Assembly: GCA_948567375.1 (NCBI GenBank)
Contig: OX419761.1
Span: 30,940,501 to 31,004,500, forward strand
DNA from: Lunularia cruciata
Lineage: Eukaryota; Streptophyta; Marchantiopsida; Lunulariales; Lunulariaceae
Length of the DNA stretch: 64,000 bases
Direction of reading: 5' to 3'
The translations under genes and the position numbers were made by a program. A model generated the notes under the pieces. The model saw nothing but the letters and a program-made list of their open reading frames with translations, searched no databases and had not been told where the DNA came from. This document shows positions 45,676-58,700 of this stretch, piece after piece (position 1 is the stretch's first letter; each line of letters starts with the position of its first letter).

Positions 45676-47560
45676 AACTCCTTCCAAGCATTCAACATGT
45701 TTTTGTATATCTTTGTATTAGTGTAGCCAAGACAAATGATGTCTAAGTCCATGCAGGAAGAAAGGCATTACACATTTTGTTATAGGGAAAGAGTAGTATT
45801 ATTACTGGTGTATATCTCACCTCCTTGAGAAAGTAAGTGAGATGTACTCACAAGACTACATTTTCTTTATAAGGTAAAAGAAATTGCATATTCTCTGTAG
45901 GGTAAAATAGAGTACCTTCAATTAATTAAGCATTTTCACTGTTGTTGGTTTAAAGTAGAGTTGCACATCAACAAACTTACTTCAATCCATATAAAAAAAT
46001 CATTTGTTAGTCTAAAATTGAACAAAGATTCATGCATGACCCAACATTTGCTTAGGGTATAATTTGCATATAAGCACCACCAAGACATAATCTACTTAAA
46101 TAAATAGAATCTTTTTTACATATGAGTGTATCAATGATCAACATATCAATGAAACTATGAACTTTGTTTTGACTTCATATAAGATGACTTTGTAAATGCC
46201 TTGGAACAACAAAGTTCATAACATCACTCACTAATCTACTTAAATAAATAGAATCTTTTTTACATATGAGTGTATCAATGATCAACATATCAATGAAACT
46301 ATGAACTTTGTTTTGACTTCATATAAGATGACTTTGTAAATGCCTTGGAACAACAAAGTTCATAACATCACTCACTATACCCAAAACTACCTTTAGATCT
46401 TAGATGTGTTGGGCATTGGCACCTATAGAGTGAAATCCTCAAAATGTAATTGTGAAATTGAGCAAAATTGAGCAACACTATCAAATACCCATCTCTTGTC
46501 CAAAAAAATGAGCAACACTACTAAATGCACATCGTCCCTCCACATTGCCCTACACATAGCTACCAACATACTAAATGCATGTCTATTTGTGTGCCATAAC
46601 ACCAAAATCTGATTACAACAAGGGACCATAACATGTTGTCGTTAAAGACCATGGCCAGAAACCAAGCATATCATATTACTTTATGTTTGAGCCTAGAGTT
46701 TGTTTCCATACTAGGATGAAAACAAAATATGATATCACTTGAAAGAATAACATATGTGCATTACCGGAAGGACACACACTTTATTCGTTTTTCAAATCTC
46801 ATGGAAAGAAAAACATATACTATCTATGGACAATAGTATATATACAAACTTTCCATTATATTCCATATATCCTTATTAATTTTCCCTCTCATGTGAATAA
46901 GATTTTTTCATTTGAAGGAGTAATTGATGATATATTCACAAATTTAAAAATAACTTAAATAGTGATATACACTAATCATATTTTTAATATAAATATCTTA
47001 GCTCTTTGTTATCAAATATAATTAAATCCTTTTTTTCTAGTACAACACTTTTTCAAATGAAATTGATTATTTTTGTTTTATTGTTCGGAGGCATTGTTAG
47101 GGTCACATTCTACAAATTGAGATGCTTGGTAGATTTTAAATATTGCATTTGAACCTTGGTAGATAAGTAGTGATAATAACATAAACCTTACAGTTAAACA
47201 GAGATCACGATCGACACCTTTTCCCACATACATAAAGCTTTACGAATACCTCTCTGTCCTTTAAGACTACATTGAATCACGGGCATATTTGTGCGATGTT
47301 ACTATGTTGATTGTGCTTCATGTATAGCAGAAAAAATCAAATAAGCCACCAACTTCCAAGACTGAGGAATCTCTAGAGTTACAAAGTACACACGCCAAAT
47401 TTTCCTCTGCTTTCTCAATATCAAAGATTGGGAAAGGTGTGAAATTTGGAGCATGCCCGATGTAATCAAGTATTGTATCTTCGTTGGTTCATATAGAGGG
47501 GTAGACGTGAGCAGAGAAGTCTTTTCCAGGAAACGATAATCCAAATCATCTTATTATTTG
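45676..47560. other. AT-rich flank between repeats and the TRA1 gene
   Basis: No gene recognised. Contains the exact 144-bp tandem duplication at 46,088-46,375 and very AT-rich sequence around 46,850-47,050. Confidence 0.5.
46088..46375 (+). repeat. Exact 144-bp tandem duplication
   Basis: 46,088-46,231 and 46,232-46,375 are identical by eye, both beginning TAATCTACTTAAATAAATAG and ending AACATCACTCAC. Identity in otherwise decayed DNA means a very recent duplication or an assembly artefact. Confidence 0.95.
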
Positions 47561-47562
47561 TT

Positions 47563-47638
47563 CCTTACCCGGTGGCTACCAAGAGCGCCTACTAGTTACT
47601 CCTTTCCCGGTAGTTACCAAGAGCAGCAAAGAAGTAAC
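47563..47638 (+). repeat. 38-bp tandem duplication at the repeat/gene boundary
   Basis: CCTTACCCGGTGGCTACCAA (47,563) recurs as CCTTTCCCGGTAGTTACCAA (47,601), followed by GAGC in both. It lies where base composition changes from AT-rich to genic. Confidence 0.75.
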
Positions 47639-49787
47639 GAAGACAAGACAGTAATGTTCCTTCTTCCCTTAATCGTAAACTTTCCAAAGCTTTGATGGGA
47701 AGACCAGAACCGGACGAAAATGAAACTCCTATGCAGAGGCCTTGACAGGACAGACGTGATAATTAGCAGAGGGTTACGTGTTAATTAGAACTAATGGACT
47801 GGTTACCCTACTTATTTTCGATATTGAAAGCGAGGCCAGGGCTAACGAGCAAATTTACCAGGATCGGGTCCCGGTTTCTCCTGTTCCCGAACCCCGCCCC
47901 GTTCCGTTCGGTTTCTTCCGACGGGCTTTGCCCTTGTTGCAGCCGTCGTCAGTCGCTTCTCGCTACTCATGTCACCAATAATCTGCCGTGGGTTTCACAG
48001 TCGCGGTCGTTTGTAACTCCAGTTTCAATTCTCTCGTCGTGGTGTTTTCGAACTTCAGTTCGATTTCGACAGCTGATGTTACTTCACGTCCAATTTGCGC
48101 CTGTGCCTGGGTGGAGCATTTCTCTTAAGCGAATTTAATTTTGATGTGAGTGGTTTATCTCACCTCAGTCTTCTAGGAGGAGTGACCTGTTTGCTTCACT
48201 TCTTCCGTTCGTTGTATGTCGCTCGTTTTCTTGGAAGCCTTTGTTACCTGCAATCAAGAATGACTTGGTAAGTCTGTACTGTCTCGAGCTCGCGTCAACC
48301 ATAAGCTTTGCTTGAAGAGGTTTAAGACTTAAGTCCAGACTTACGTTCTGAGAAGTGGTGCGTGCGAAACTCATGAATTTGGATGCTCTTGTGTCCGCCG
48401 TCTTCCTCGCTAATTCGCCCCAGGGTTTAGGAATCTCAGTAGGCTTTGCTCTCTCAAGGACATTACGTTTGCGAACGTTCATCGAACATAATATTTATTT
48501 CGAATAATCGCGACGGGTTTAAGTCAGCAAAACGTTTTTCACCGGGAATACGCTATTCGGGAAAATGTGTGCGCACTATATGTTCCCCTCAGGTTTTTTC
48601 CGGGGAATTATGCTTCCCTACTATCGAGCTTTTGCTTGTTTCCGTTTCTTACGTTCGCAACGAGTACGCTTGCCAATGGCATACTCTGTAGCGCTTCTTG
48701 AGGTGATCGAATTTGCTTCCACGCAGTAAGCTAGAAATACCTTCAGTGCGGAATATTTTCATTATGATCTTTGTCGCTAGTTCTTTTCAGTCAAGTGCGT
48801 CTTTGACCGGACGTCAATTTCGAGCATGTGTCTCGTCAAAGTGCTGTCAATGTAGGGTGTTTATTGTCTGCGTTTTACCTTGGCATCTAGAGACAGAAAT
48901 ATGGAAGTCCTATTCCTTACCTTCTTCTTAGAATGGCCTAAACACTTCCTTGACAAGTTCCTGCTGCCACCTGTCTCATGCGGGGACCCCTGTTGTTACG
49001 TTGTGGTCAAGAGTGTGGAAGTTTTTTTTGTCTCGAACTTGTGTAGCATACTACTTTCCCTCGAGCTCTGCTATTGCTTTATTCTCTTACCGTTCCATTA
49101 ACTAAAATGATCTTGTTTCTCTGAGACGAAGACATCAGGCTAGTCGTAGGTCAGCGCTAGAAACGGTGTTGTCAATCCGAAACGACGAGTTTCCTGCGCC
49201 TTCCAAGTCCATCAACGACCTGTCTTTGGTGGTAGGTGACAATACTCTCTTCTTCGTCCATGAGATGTTCTGCCAAGCACAGTTGGTGCTCTCTTTCTAT
49301 GGTAACAAGAGCAGATTCGAGGAATTATATCCATGATTTTTGAAGATGAGTGTTGCTTTATGTTTTGACTGGGCGGGGATGATGCAACCAAGTTGCCCGC
49401 CCTTCCCTTGGGCTAGAGGTGGAAGCTTTTAGCTTCAAAGCTTTTTCTCTTGTCATGTTATCTACCTACTGTTCTTTCTCACTGGAATATAAGGGATCTC
49501 GGTCAGTGTAGCTGTAAGGCCAGTTGTTCTGAAAGCGGCATTGCGATTGTGACCTTATGGACTCTCGGTCAAACTTAGTTACCTTCTGGTTATTAATTAT
49601 CTTACGTCACACTGGCTGACTATGCAAGTCTTCAGAGACAAGGTTTATTGTTCTGCGACCTGAATGTAAGCTTTTCACGTTGGTGCCTGCAGGAGTATCA
49701 GATCGTCAATTGTAGATGTTGGGGGGTACACTGATTGACCAAACTTGACATTCTAGTCGAGAGTCCGACTCTGGTGCGTTGTGAATA
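47639..49787 (+). promoter_or_regulatory. Upstream region and probable 5' leader of TRA1
   Basis: GC-richer and CpG-containing, unlike everything to its left. It holds several short frames with upstream ATGs (for example 47,794-48,138), none resembling a known protein. An untranslated leader, probably with one or more introns, and the promoter are expected here, but I could not place a TATA box or transcription start with any confidence. Confidence 0.45.
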
Positions 49788-52700
49788 ATGATTCACACTG
49801 CGAACTTCGATCAACATGCCCGCAAGTTTTTGGACCCCGACTTGTGTATCCTTACCCGTACAAAGCAAACTAGTACGCTAGGATTCGCTAACCTCCGTAT
49901 TATAAACTAGCTAAATAAGGAAGCGTGACGTGAAGATACTGTTTGTGCTATCTGTCATGTTTGTTCAAACTTCGCATTGGTTGTGGTTTAGTACCCCCAT
50001 GAAGGTAATGATATCTGCATTGCAGTTCCAGTGGTCCTTAACTTTCAGATTCCCAGCGATGCAAAATAGACTACTGCTGGCCACAGAAGTGCGAGACAGT
50101 ATCGAGATTGTTCACACATCGGAGTATCTGAACTTTTTAAAGAGCTATTTCAGAGTCTTTTCCCAGTTACTTACACAGAGCACCAAACCCCAGGTTACAG
50201 ACACATACGAACACAAGCTCCGTAATGTGGTCATTGAGATACTTAATCGGTTGCCCCACAGTGAAGTTATTCGACCTTTTGTACAGGACTTGCTCAAGCT
50301 CTCTATGCATGTTTTGGGTTCGGACAATGAGGAAAATGGACTCATTTGTCTGCGAATCATCTTTGATCTTCACAAGAACTTTAGACCTGCACTGGAGCCG
50401 GAGGTGCAGCCTTTTCTTGACTTCGTCTGCAAGGTAAAATGTTTTTCTGCTCAAGTTTTCTGCTTCTACCTTCCTTGTGTTGTCTACTTCATGGCTGATG
50501 CATTCCTTTGGCCTGCAGATCTACCAAAATTTTAAGACCACCGTGAGTTATTTTTTCGAGGATACAGCGGGTGATGCACAGTTGGCAGCTTCTCAGCACA
50601 ACATGGGCTATATGGGACAGCAAAAGTCACCAGGTGGTGGTCCAGCTCCAGGACAGTTGAACCCCAGTACTCGCTCGTTCAAAGTAGTCACAGAGTGTCC
50701 CCTCATCGTCATGTTTCTGTTTCAGCTCTATCCGCGATATGTGCAGACTAATATTCCACTTCTCCTTCCGCTGATGGTCAATGCCATAGCAATCACTGGT
50801 CCACCTCAAGTTCCAACTAACCTGAAGAATGCATTTGCGGAGCTGAAAGGAGCACAAGTGAAGGTTGGTTTCTAAGTGACAACCTTGTGATCGTGGAAGG
50901 TTTTGCTCTGGCTTTTAGGGGATCTGAATTAATAAAGGACAGCCGTATTGTAACACATAGATGCTCAGCTTCGGATTTTCCAGTATAGTGTTACTTAGCA
51001 TAACTTGCCTAACATGTAAATTTGTTTTGATGGATTCTGCAGACTGTGTCTTTTCTTACGTACTTGTTAAAAAGTTTTGCTGATTTTATCCGTTCGCACG
51101 AGGAAAGCATCTCCAAAAGTATCGTTAATCTCTTGGTTAGCTGCCCCGACTCGGTTTCTATCCGAAAGGTGAAATGCTCTTCTGCTTGGATAGTTAGTCG
51201 TGTATTTATCAGTTGCCAGATCTAGAACGCGGTTGTCTTCAGGTGGTGACATCCTCATGTGATGCTGACCATTGCTGTCGCCATGTTGATCACTTTAGTC
51301 AACCATGTACTTTATTACTTAAAATACACAAGGCACAAAGTTTGGAATGCATAACCCAGAAGTTAGATGTTTGGTTAGAGGACAAGGCAAAGTACGAATA
51401 CACAGGTTTGCGACAAACTCATTTATAACTTGAGCAACTACAAGACTTTATAATATCTGGGATTTCTGGACTTCGCGTTGTCAAGCTAGGCTCTTCTTAC
51501 TAACACAAATCGAGTAATGGGCTTATTTGCTGGAATACCTATGCATGTAGGTAATGACATTTTGGTACCTACATAAACAATGAATGCATGATATTCGTGA
51601 ATAAGCGTGAGGGCTGGTGCCAATGCAGGAGCTCCTAGTTGCCACACGGCATGTTCTCGCAACAGACTTCCGAAGGGGTTTTTTCCCGCAGATAGATACA
51701 TTACTTGATGAAAGGTGAGGGTAAGGTTTAACGCATATAGTTTATTGCTTGCTTTCTTCTCTGTTGTGGGCTTAGTAGCATGATACGTCCTGAATTCAGC
51801 TAGCCAAAGAATCTTCAAGCAGCCATGCAGTTAGAATAAGCAGAGGATTGCTAAGTTCTTTAATTGTTAATTGAAAACCTTTATGATCTTTAACTGCTAC
51901 TTTACTTCTCATATGTGTATGCCAATGTCCTCATCCAGAGTTCTTGTGGGTACGGGCCGGGCATGCTACGAAACTCTTCGCCCTCTTGCTTATAGTTTAC
52001 TGGCCGAGCTAATCCACCATGTTCGACTTGACCTTTCTCTTCCTCAGGTTTCTCATCAATCGACATCACACTGGCTCGCATCTGTATATTTATGAAACTT
52101 TTTGCTGGTGTTGATGGACTTTCTTTGTGCGAGTCCCATATTCTTTCCTTGCTTGCTTCAAGCGGGACTCACCGTTGCCTGACACCTTTTTAGCAAGAAG
52201 GTTGTCATTGATTGGAACTGACAGTTTTTTTTCCTCATTGCATTTTTTGTTGGCTTTGCAGCTTTCTCGAATTGTCTACCTGTTTTCACGTAATGTACAT
52301 GATTCTTCTCTTCCATTGAGTGTACAGACAACCTGCGTGCGTCTGATGTTAAACCTGGTATGAAGCTTTCTCAATATAGTCCCAGTTTTGCTTAGGAGAC
52401 CAGAAGAATAAGTTATCGATGCCCATTGAACATTATTCGTTGTCCTTTGCATGGATGTTTCCCGGGTCCAACTGGACGGGCCGATAGGTACCAAGTTTCG
52501 TTCCTTGCTTGTATTAGTTTCTAGAAGCAAAAGGCGCCACCTCTTTTTTAATTATGTAACGAGCAACAGCAGGAGACCTCAAAGAAGGGCTGAATTAGGG
52601 CTTTTAGCAATTGTTACGGGAACAAGATGGTTGAAAGGGGAGTAACTCCTATGTGCCGAACGACTATAAACTTTGGTCATAGCTTCAGTACCGTTAAGGT

Positions 52701-55700
52701 TTGATTTTTAGATATGCTGGCAGATTTTATTCACTGAAAATTTTCATTCCCAGGTGGAGACAATTTTCAGTAGGCGAGTTGACCATCACAGTAAAGAAGA
52801 AGGCAGAGCATTACTCGTAAGTTAGCTTCTACTCAAATTATTGTTTCCCGATTGTCATTTTCTTCATGTTTTTGTAATTTTTTAGTGTATGCGTATTGTA
52901 ATTGGTCAAATTGTTGCAAAGTCTTCTTGATTTTGTTGTGACCAGTCTTGTGATCCATGAGCCAGCTTATCACCTTTGACTTCAGTCAGATACCTTCTGT
53001 AGATACTGTATAGAGTATTCAAATACTGCTCCCGTTGCCCAAATACAGCCCTATCAGGAATTACCATCACTAACATTGTATCATCCTATCTTATAAGAGT
53101 CCTTTACCGTCTCTGTGTGGATGGTGCTCATTGAATGTATTAATTCTCGCTTGTGCTTTCTAACGATTTCGCTTATGTTCTGCTCTGTATGTACTTGCTT
53201 AGACCACCTTCCTTTCCGTTTTCATCCATTTCTTGCTTGCATTCCGCTGGTTTCATGTGCATGTTTCGGTTCGGTCCTAAGTGGGTTCTAGATGCCCTGT
53301 TTGATGAACGGCTTCTACAACCATTTCTCATATATCTTGTAAGAGTCCTTCAATTATTGTATTTCATATCTGCATTTGGTGGTGAAGAAGTTGTAGTACT
53401 CTCTTGACGATAAATCCTGGATACATGCAGGGACGGATTTTGGATGCATTTGTCAGCAAATTTGGTACTCTCAAGCACATGATCCCCAAGGTAAGGGATG
53501 GTTATTTTAAATAAGGGTTGGTCGTTGTCTCGTTTTGGGTTTTCTCCATGTTCAATCTCAACAGAAGTTCGGGTTGTCGTAGTCACTGGATGATGAGATG
53601 AAGGAGGTTTGCTTGACTGGCTTTTTCAAGCCTATGATGATAATTCGATGGAGGGATGAATTGTAAAAATAATGGAGTAAGGTGATCTATTGTTTCACCA
53701 CCTGTGCGTAGACTCTGGTATTTGCCTTCGTGGTGGACCTCCCCGAAGTCTTTCACATGCAAACACTTCGGGTTTTACTAAGATTAGCCTTGGTAGACTT
53801 TTAAACTTGATAGTAGCTAAGGAGTATCATTAACTTGTGTAATCGTGTCTACAGTTGCTCGAAGGAGGTGACTCTGATGATGGGAAAGAAAGACCCAGCC
53901 TGAGGTCAAGGCTGGAGCTCCCTGTTCAGGTCATTTCGTACACTTCTTTTCTCTGTCCTGGAAAACCCGTCCTCTGAAACGTGCTAGTGTTGAATAGGCT
54001 TGAATAGGTCGTGGTAGCACTGTATGAATACATGTACTGTGCCCTAGACAAACATGACCTCTGCTTTCTGAGTGATGCTGCTACACATGCCAACTGTCTT
54101 TGTTCTGCTAATAATTGGTTTATACTCATTTTAAGGATGCCGGTGCTTATAGAGCTTGTTTTTCAGTTGACAGGGGAATTAGAGAGTCTCTATCAATGGT
54201 AGTATTCTTGTTTCGTCCGGATGATTATTTATCAGATCACTCCGCGGAGTTTAGGTCCTTACTCAGTGCTAGTCCGCAGTTTGGAACGCGGAGACGGTCA
54301 ATTTACCGTCTCCGTGTTCAAAACGGTCAATTTACCGTTTTCTTCTTGGGTTGCAGTCCGCACTTAATCTTCCTGTCCCTCCCGAGCATTCGAAGGAGGT
54401 CAGTGACTGTAAACAGCTCATCAAGACATTAATCATGGGTAATTCGTCGACTTACCCCTTCCAAGTATTTGTGACCAGTTTGTTCTTCTTCACAGATATC
54501 GTTCCTTTCGTGGACTACTAAAAGTGGTGTGCACACACTGGACTACCGTATTTGAAGTAGTACACTCATGTGTTATCCAGTCCATTCAAGTACTTGTGTT
54601 TGAAATCTCGTTCTTCTAATGGGTTTTGCATAGCATTACTCAATTATGTTGAGCAGTACTTCTCTAACCGCTACTTTTACTATACTGTAGCTGTGACGAA
54701 CAACTATTGTAGTATTGAGGCAGAGAGCTGAAGTTTTTCTTACTACTGTTTTCCCATAAAAATCGGTGCGTTTGTCTCGCTCATCCATATGTGACCTTGT
54801 ACTGGTATGGAAATGGGCTGCGTACAACGGGTTCTGTATTCGATAATACAAATATGTGACCTCCTTGAGATCTTATACAAAGTTTTCTATCTGTTGTAGG
54901 TATGAAAACCTTAGTTTGGAGCATCACACACTTCAATGCCACACAAATGCAAGTTCCTCAGGCTCCAGGTGCACCTGCACCTGGTGGTCCCAAGGGAATG
55001 AGAGAGGATGAGGTCAGTTTTTATATCTTTGAAGTTGCAATAGAATTTATGTTGTGGAATTTGAATGTGTAATGTTTGAAGTATCCTTTCGACTGATAAT
55101 ATACCTATGACAATATACCTATGTCCTTTCGACTGACAATGTGCTGATGGCACGGTCTTTCCAGGTACGACTTGCATCTGGGATTCTCAAGAGTGGAGTG
55201 TATTGTCTTGCCCTCTTCAAAGAAAAAGATGAAGAGAAGGATATGTGTACTCATTATTCGTCAGTTTTTGCGGTGATGGAGCATCGCAACCTGATGGATA
55301 TGTTTTCATTGTGCATGCCTCATCTCTTTGAGTGTATGCTCGGAAACCAGCAGCTGCTACAAATTTTCTCCACGCTTCTACAGACTCAGAAAGTAACTCG
55401 ACACTTTGCGGATGTTCTTGTAAATTACCTTGTAAATCATAAGCTGGAAGTCTTGAAACAGCCGGATTTGCCTGCAGCAAAATTGGTTCTTCAGCTTTTC
55501 CGATATCTTTTCGTCGCAGTTGCAAAGTTTCCAGCAGATTGTGAGCGTGTGTTGCAGCCTCATGTGCTGACATTGATGGAATGCTGCATGAAGAATGCGA
55601 CAGAAGTCGACAAGCCTTTAGGATACATGCAACTTCTTCGTATCATGTTTCGAGCTCTTTCTGGTGGGAAGTTTGAGCTTCTGTTTCGCGAATTCATATC

Positions 55701-58700
55701 CACCCTGCAGGGTTGTCTCACGATGCTGCTGAACATGGTCGAGGGACCTACAGGTTTGGACATGATTGATCTTGTGGTGGAACTGTGTCTCACAATGCCT
55801 GCCCGATTGAGCTCCCTTTTACCCCACCTTCCAAGGTTGATGAAACCCCTTGTGTTGGCACTGAAAGGTAGTGATGAGCTTATAGGTCTGGGCTTGAGAA
55901 CTCTAGAGTTTTGGATTGATAGCCTGAATCCCGAATTTCTGGAGCCAAGCATGGCAAACGTCATGTCAGAATTGATCTTGACCCTGTGGTCACATCTCCG
56001 ACCAAAGCCCTATCCATGGGGGGCGAAGTCACTGCAGCTGCTCGGGAAATTGGGAGGAAGAAATCGCAGGTTCCTGAAGGAACCTCTAGCTCTTGAGTGC
56101 AAAGAAAATCCTGAACATGGATTACGTCTTATCTTGACCTTTGAACCAACGACATCCTTTCTTGTCCCACTGGATCGATGTATATACCTGGCAAGGGCGG
56201 CCGTAATGGGGACTCAAACGGGTGTGAATCCATTTTATCGGAAACATGCTCTGAAGTTTCTTCGAGTTTGCCTATCTTCCGTACTTAACCTGAAAGGAAA
56301 CATAGGGAGTGAAGGCGTAACAGCAGGACAGCTTAGTACCATGTTCGTTACATCGGTTGATCCCTCTAGACGCAGAGCGGAAACCACTAATATGAAAGTA
56401 CGTATGCCATTAATTTCTCTCCACACTGGCTTCCTCTCTACATAAGCCTTGTATTTTTTCTGAGATTTAGGCTCTAGTAATCCTATGCAGTGATAGTGTA
56501 GCTTGTTAGTTTTAGCCAGTTTGGACCTTCTGTACGTTCCTCTCTCTTCAGCTATCCCTTTCCCTCGTGGTGCTCTTTGAGCTTCATATTGCCTCTCGAT
56601 TGATCTTGTGTAACATTCGGTTGAATGGTTCTTGTGTAAATGGGATGAATCTTACTGTACTGGTCTATGTGCAGGTGGATCTAGGGGTGAAAACGAAAAC
56701 GCAACTTATGGCTGAACGGAGTGTTTTCAAAATTCTGTTAATGACAGTGATCGCAGCCAGTGCCGAAAGTGAATTAAGAGAACCAAAGGATGACTTTGTT
56801 CTCAACATTTGTCGTCACTTTGCCATGATCTTCCATGTGGATTCTTCATCAAGCAATCAATCTGTGGCTACTGGACAACTAGGTGTGGGTTCTACAGGAT
56901 GCCCATCTGGCGTGGCCAATGCAAAGGCACGAAATCGTTCGCAAGCGAATCTCAAAGAGCTTGATCCTCTCATTTTCCTTGATGCTCTGGTGGCGGTCTT
57001 AGCTGATGAGAACAGAGCGCATGCAAAAGCGGCTCTCAATGGTTTGAATGTCTTTGCAGAAACTCTTCTTCTCCTTGCAAGGTCAAAGCATACGGGCGTT
57101 TTGACTCCAAGGGGTGTGAGCACACCTGGCACTCCAATGATGGTATCGAGTCCTTCTATGAATCCAGTTTACTCCCCTCCTCCCGGTGTCAGGATACCAG
57201 TTTTCGAACAGCTTCTTCCACGATTATTGCATTGTTGCTATGGCAGCACATGGCAATCCCAGATGGGTGGCGTAATGGGACTAGGTGCATTGGTAGGGAA
57301 GGCAACGGTTGATACACTCTGCATGTTCCAGGTACGGGCTGTCAGGGCACTGGTTTATGTTCTTAAGCGACTTCCTCATCATGCAAACAAGGAGCAGGAA
57401 GAAGCTAGTCAAGTCTTGACTCAGGTACTGCGGGTAGTCAATAACGTAGATGAGACTAACAACGAGGGAAGGCGTCAGAGCTTTCAAGGTGTTGTCGAGG
57501 TCCTCGCAGCGGAGCTCTTCAATCCGAATGCCACCTCAATTGTTAGAAAGAACGTTCAGTCTTGCTTGGCTCTGCTGGCGAGTAGAACTGGCAGTGAGGT
57601 TTCAGAATTGCTGGAGCCTCTTTATCCTCCTTTGTTACAACCACTTCTCATCAGACCCCTTCGAAGCAAGCATGCTGAACAACAGGTACTTCACTGTCCC
57701 AGTCCTCAGTGCTACTTGTATGATGCTTAGGAAGTCATAGTGGGGACATGCTTTGCAAGAATTTCTTTATATGTGGAACTTAAACTCATTTTTCTGTTGG
57801 GCGTGTTCCCCTTTGTGACTTCGCTTACTGGATGACAATCCTGGTCAGCTCTTTTGAGTAATATTTGTTCGCATTTCCGCAGGTTGGAACTGTATTAGCT
57901 CTCAACTTTTGCCTGGCATTGCGGCCACCCCTACTGAAGATGACTCCAGAACTTATAAGTCTTCTACAAGATTCTCTTCAAATAGCAGAAGCTGACGAAT
58001 CGATGCTGAATGGGAAGTTCATGAATCCAAAGATGGCTGTTACGTTGAACAAATTACGAACTGTCTGTATCGAGCTTCTCTGCACAGCGATGGCTTGGGC
58101 TGACTTTAAGACTGCCAATCATGCGGAATTGCGCTCTCGGATCATTGCTATGTTTTTCAAGTCCTTGACTTGTCGTACACCAGAGATAGTTGCCGTCGCC
58201 AAAGAGGGGTTGCGCCAGGTGATATTCCTCCTCGATATCAAGCGGCCTGTACCCAAACTAGTGTTGCTTGTGCAATGACTTCCGCCTTGTACGATACCAT
58301 CATCTGAACGGCTGTAGGAGCAAAAATATTTGTCAGAACTGTTTCCTTTGCGGACCATTTTGGATGTAGAAATGGCTCTAACAGTCCTTTTCCTATTCCG
58401 CTATGCAGGTGATTCAGCAGCAGAAAATGCCTAAAGAGCTCCTACAGAGTAGCCTGAGACCAATTCTTGTTAATCTGGCCCACTATAAAAACTTGACAAT
58501 GCCGCTCCTTCAGGGCCTAGCGCGGCTCCTTGAACTCCTGTCCAACTGGTTCAACGTCACGCTAGGAGAGAAGCTTATGGAGCACCTGAAGAAGTGGCTT
58601 GAGCCTGATAAGTTAGCAGCTTCTCAAAAGTCATGGAAGCAGGGTGAAGAACCTAAAATTGCCGCAGGTAGAGTTTGATGGTCGCTTGATATTTCACTCC

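Noticed and set aside
47794-48138. 114-codon plus-strand frame upstream of TRA1
   Set aside because: No resemblance to any family, unusual composition and overlap with another frame; more likely untranslated leader or promoter sequence.
49930-50535. 201-codon open frame taken as a gene by itself
   Set aside because: Only the part from about 50,049 to 50,433 is TRA1 coding. The first 40 codons and those after 50,433 read through introns; conserved residues and GT-AG sites define the exon.
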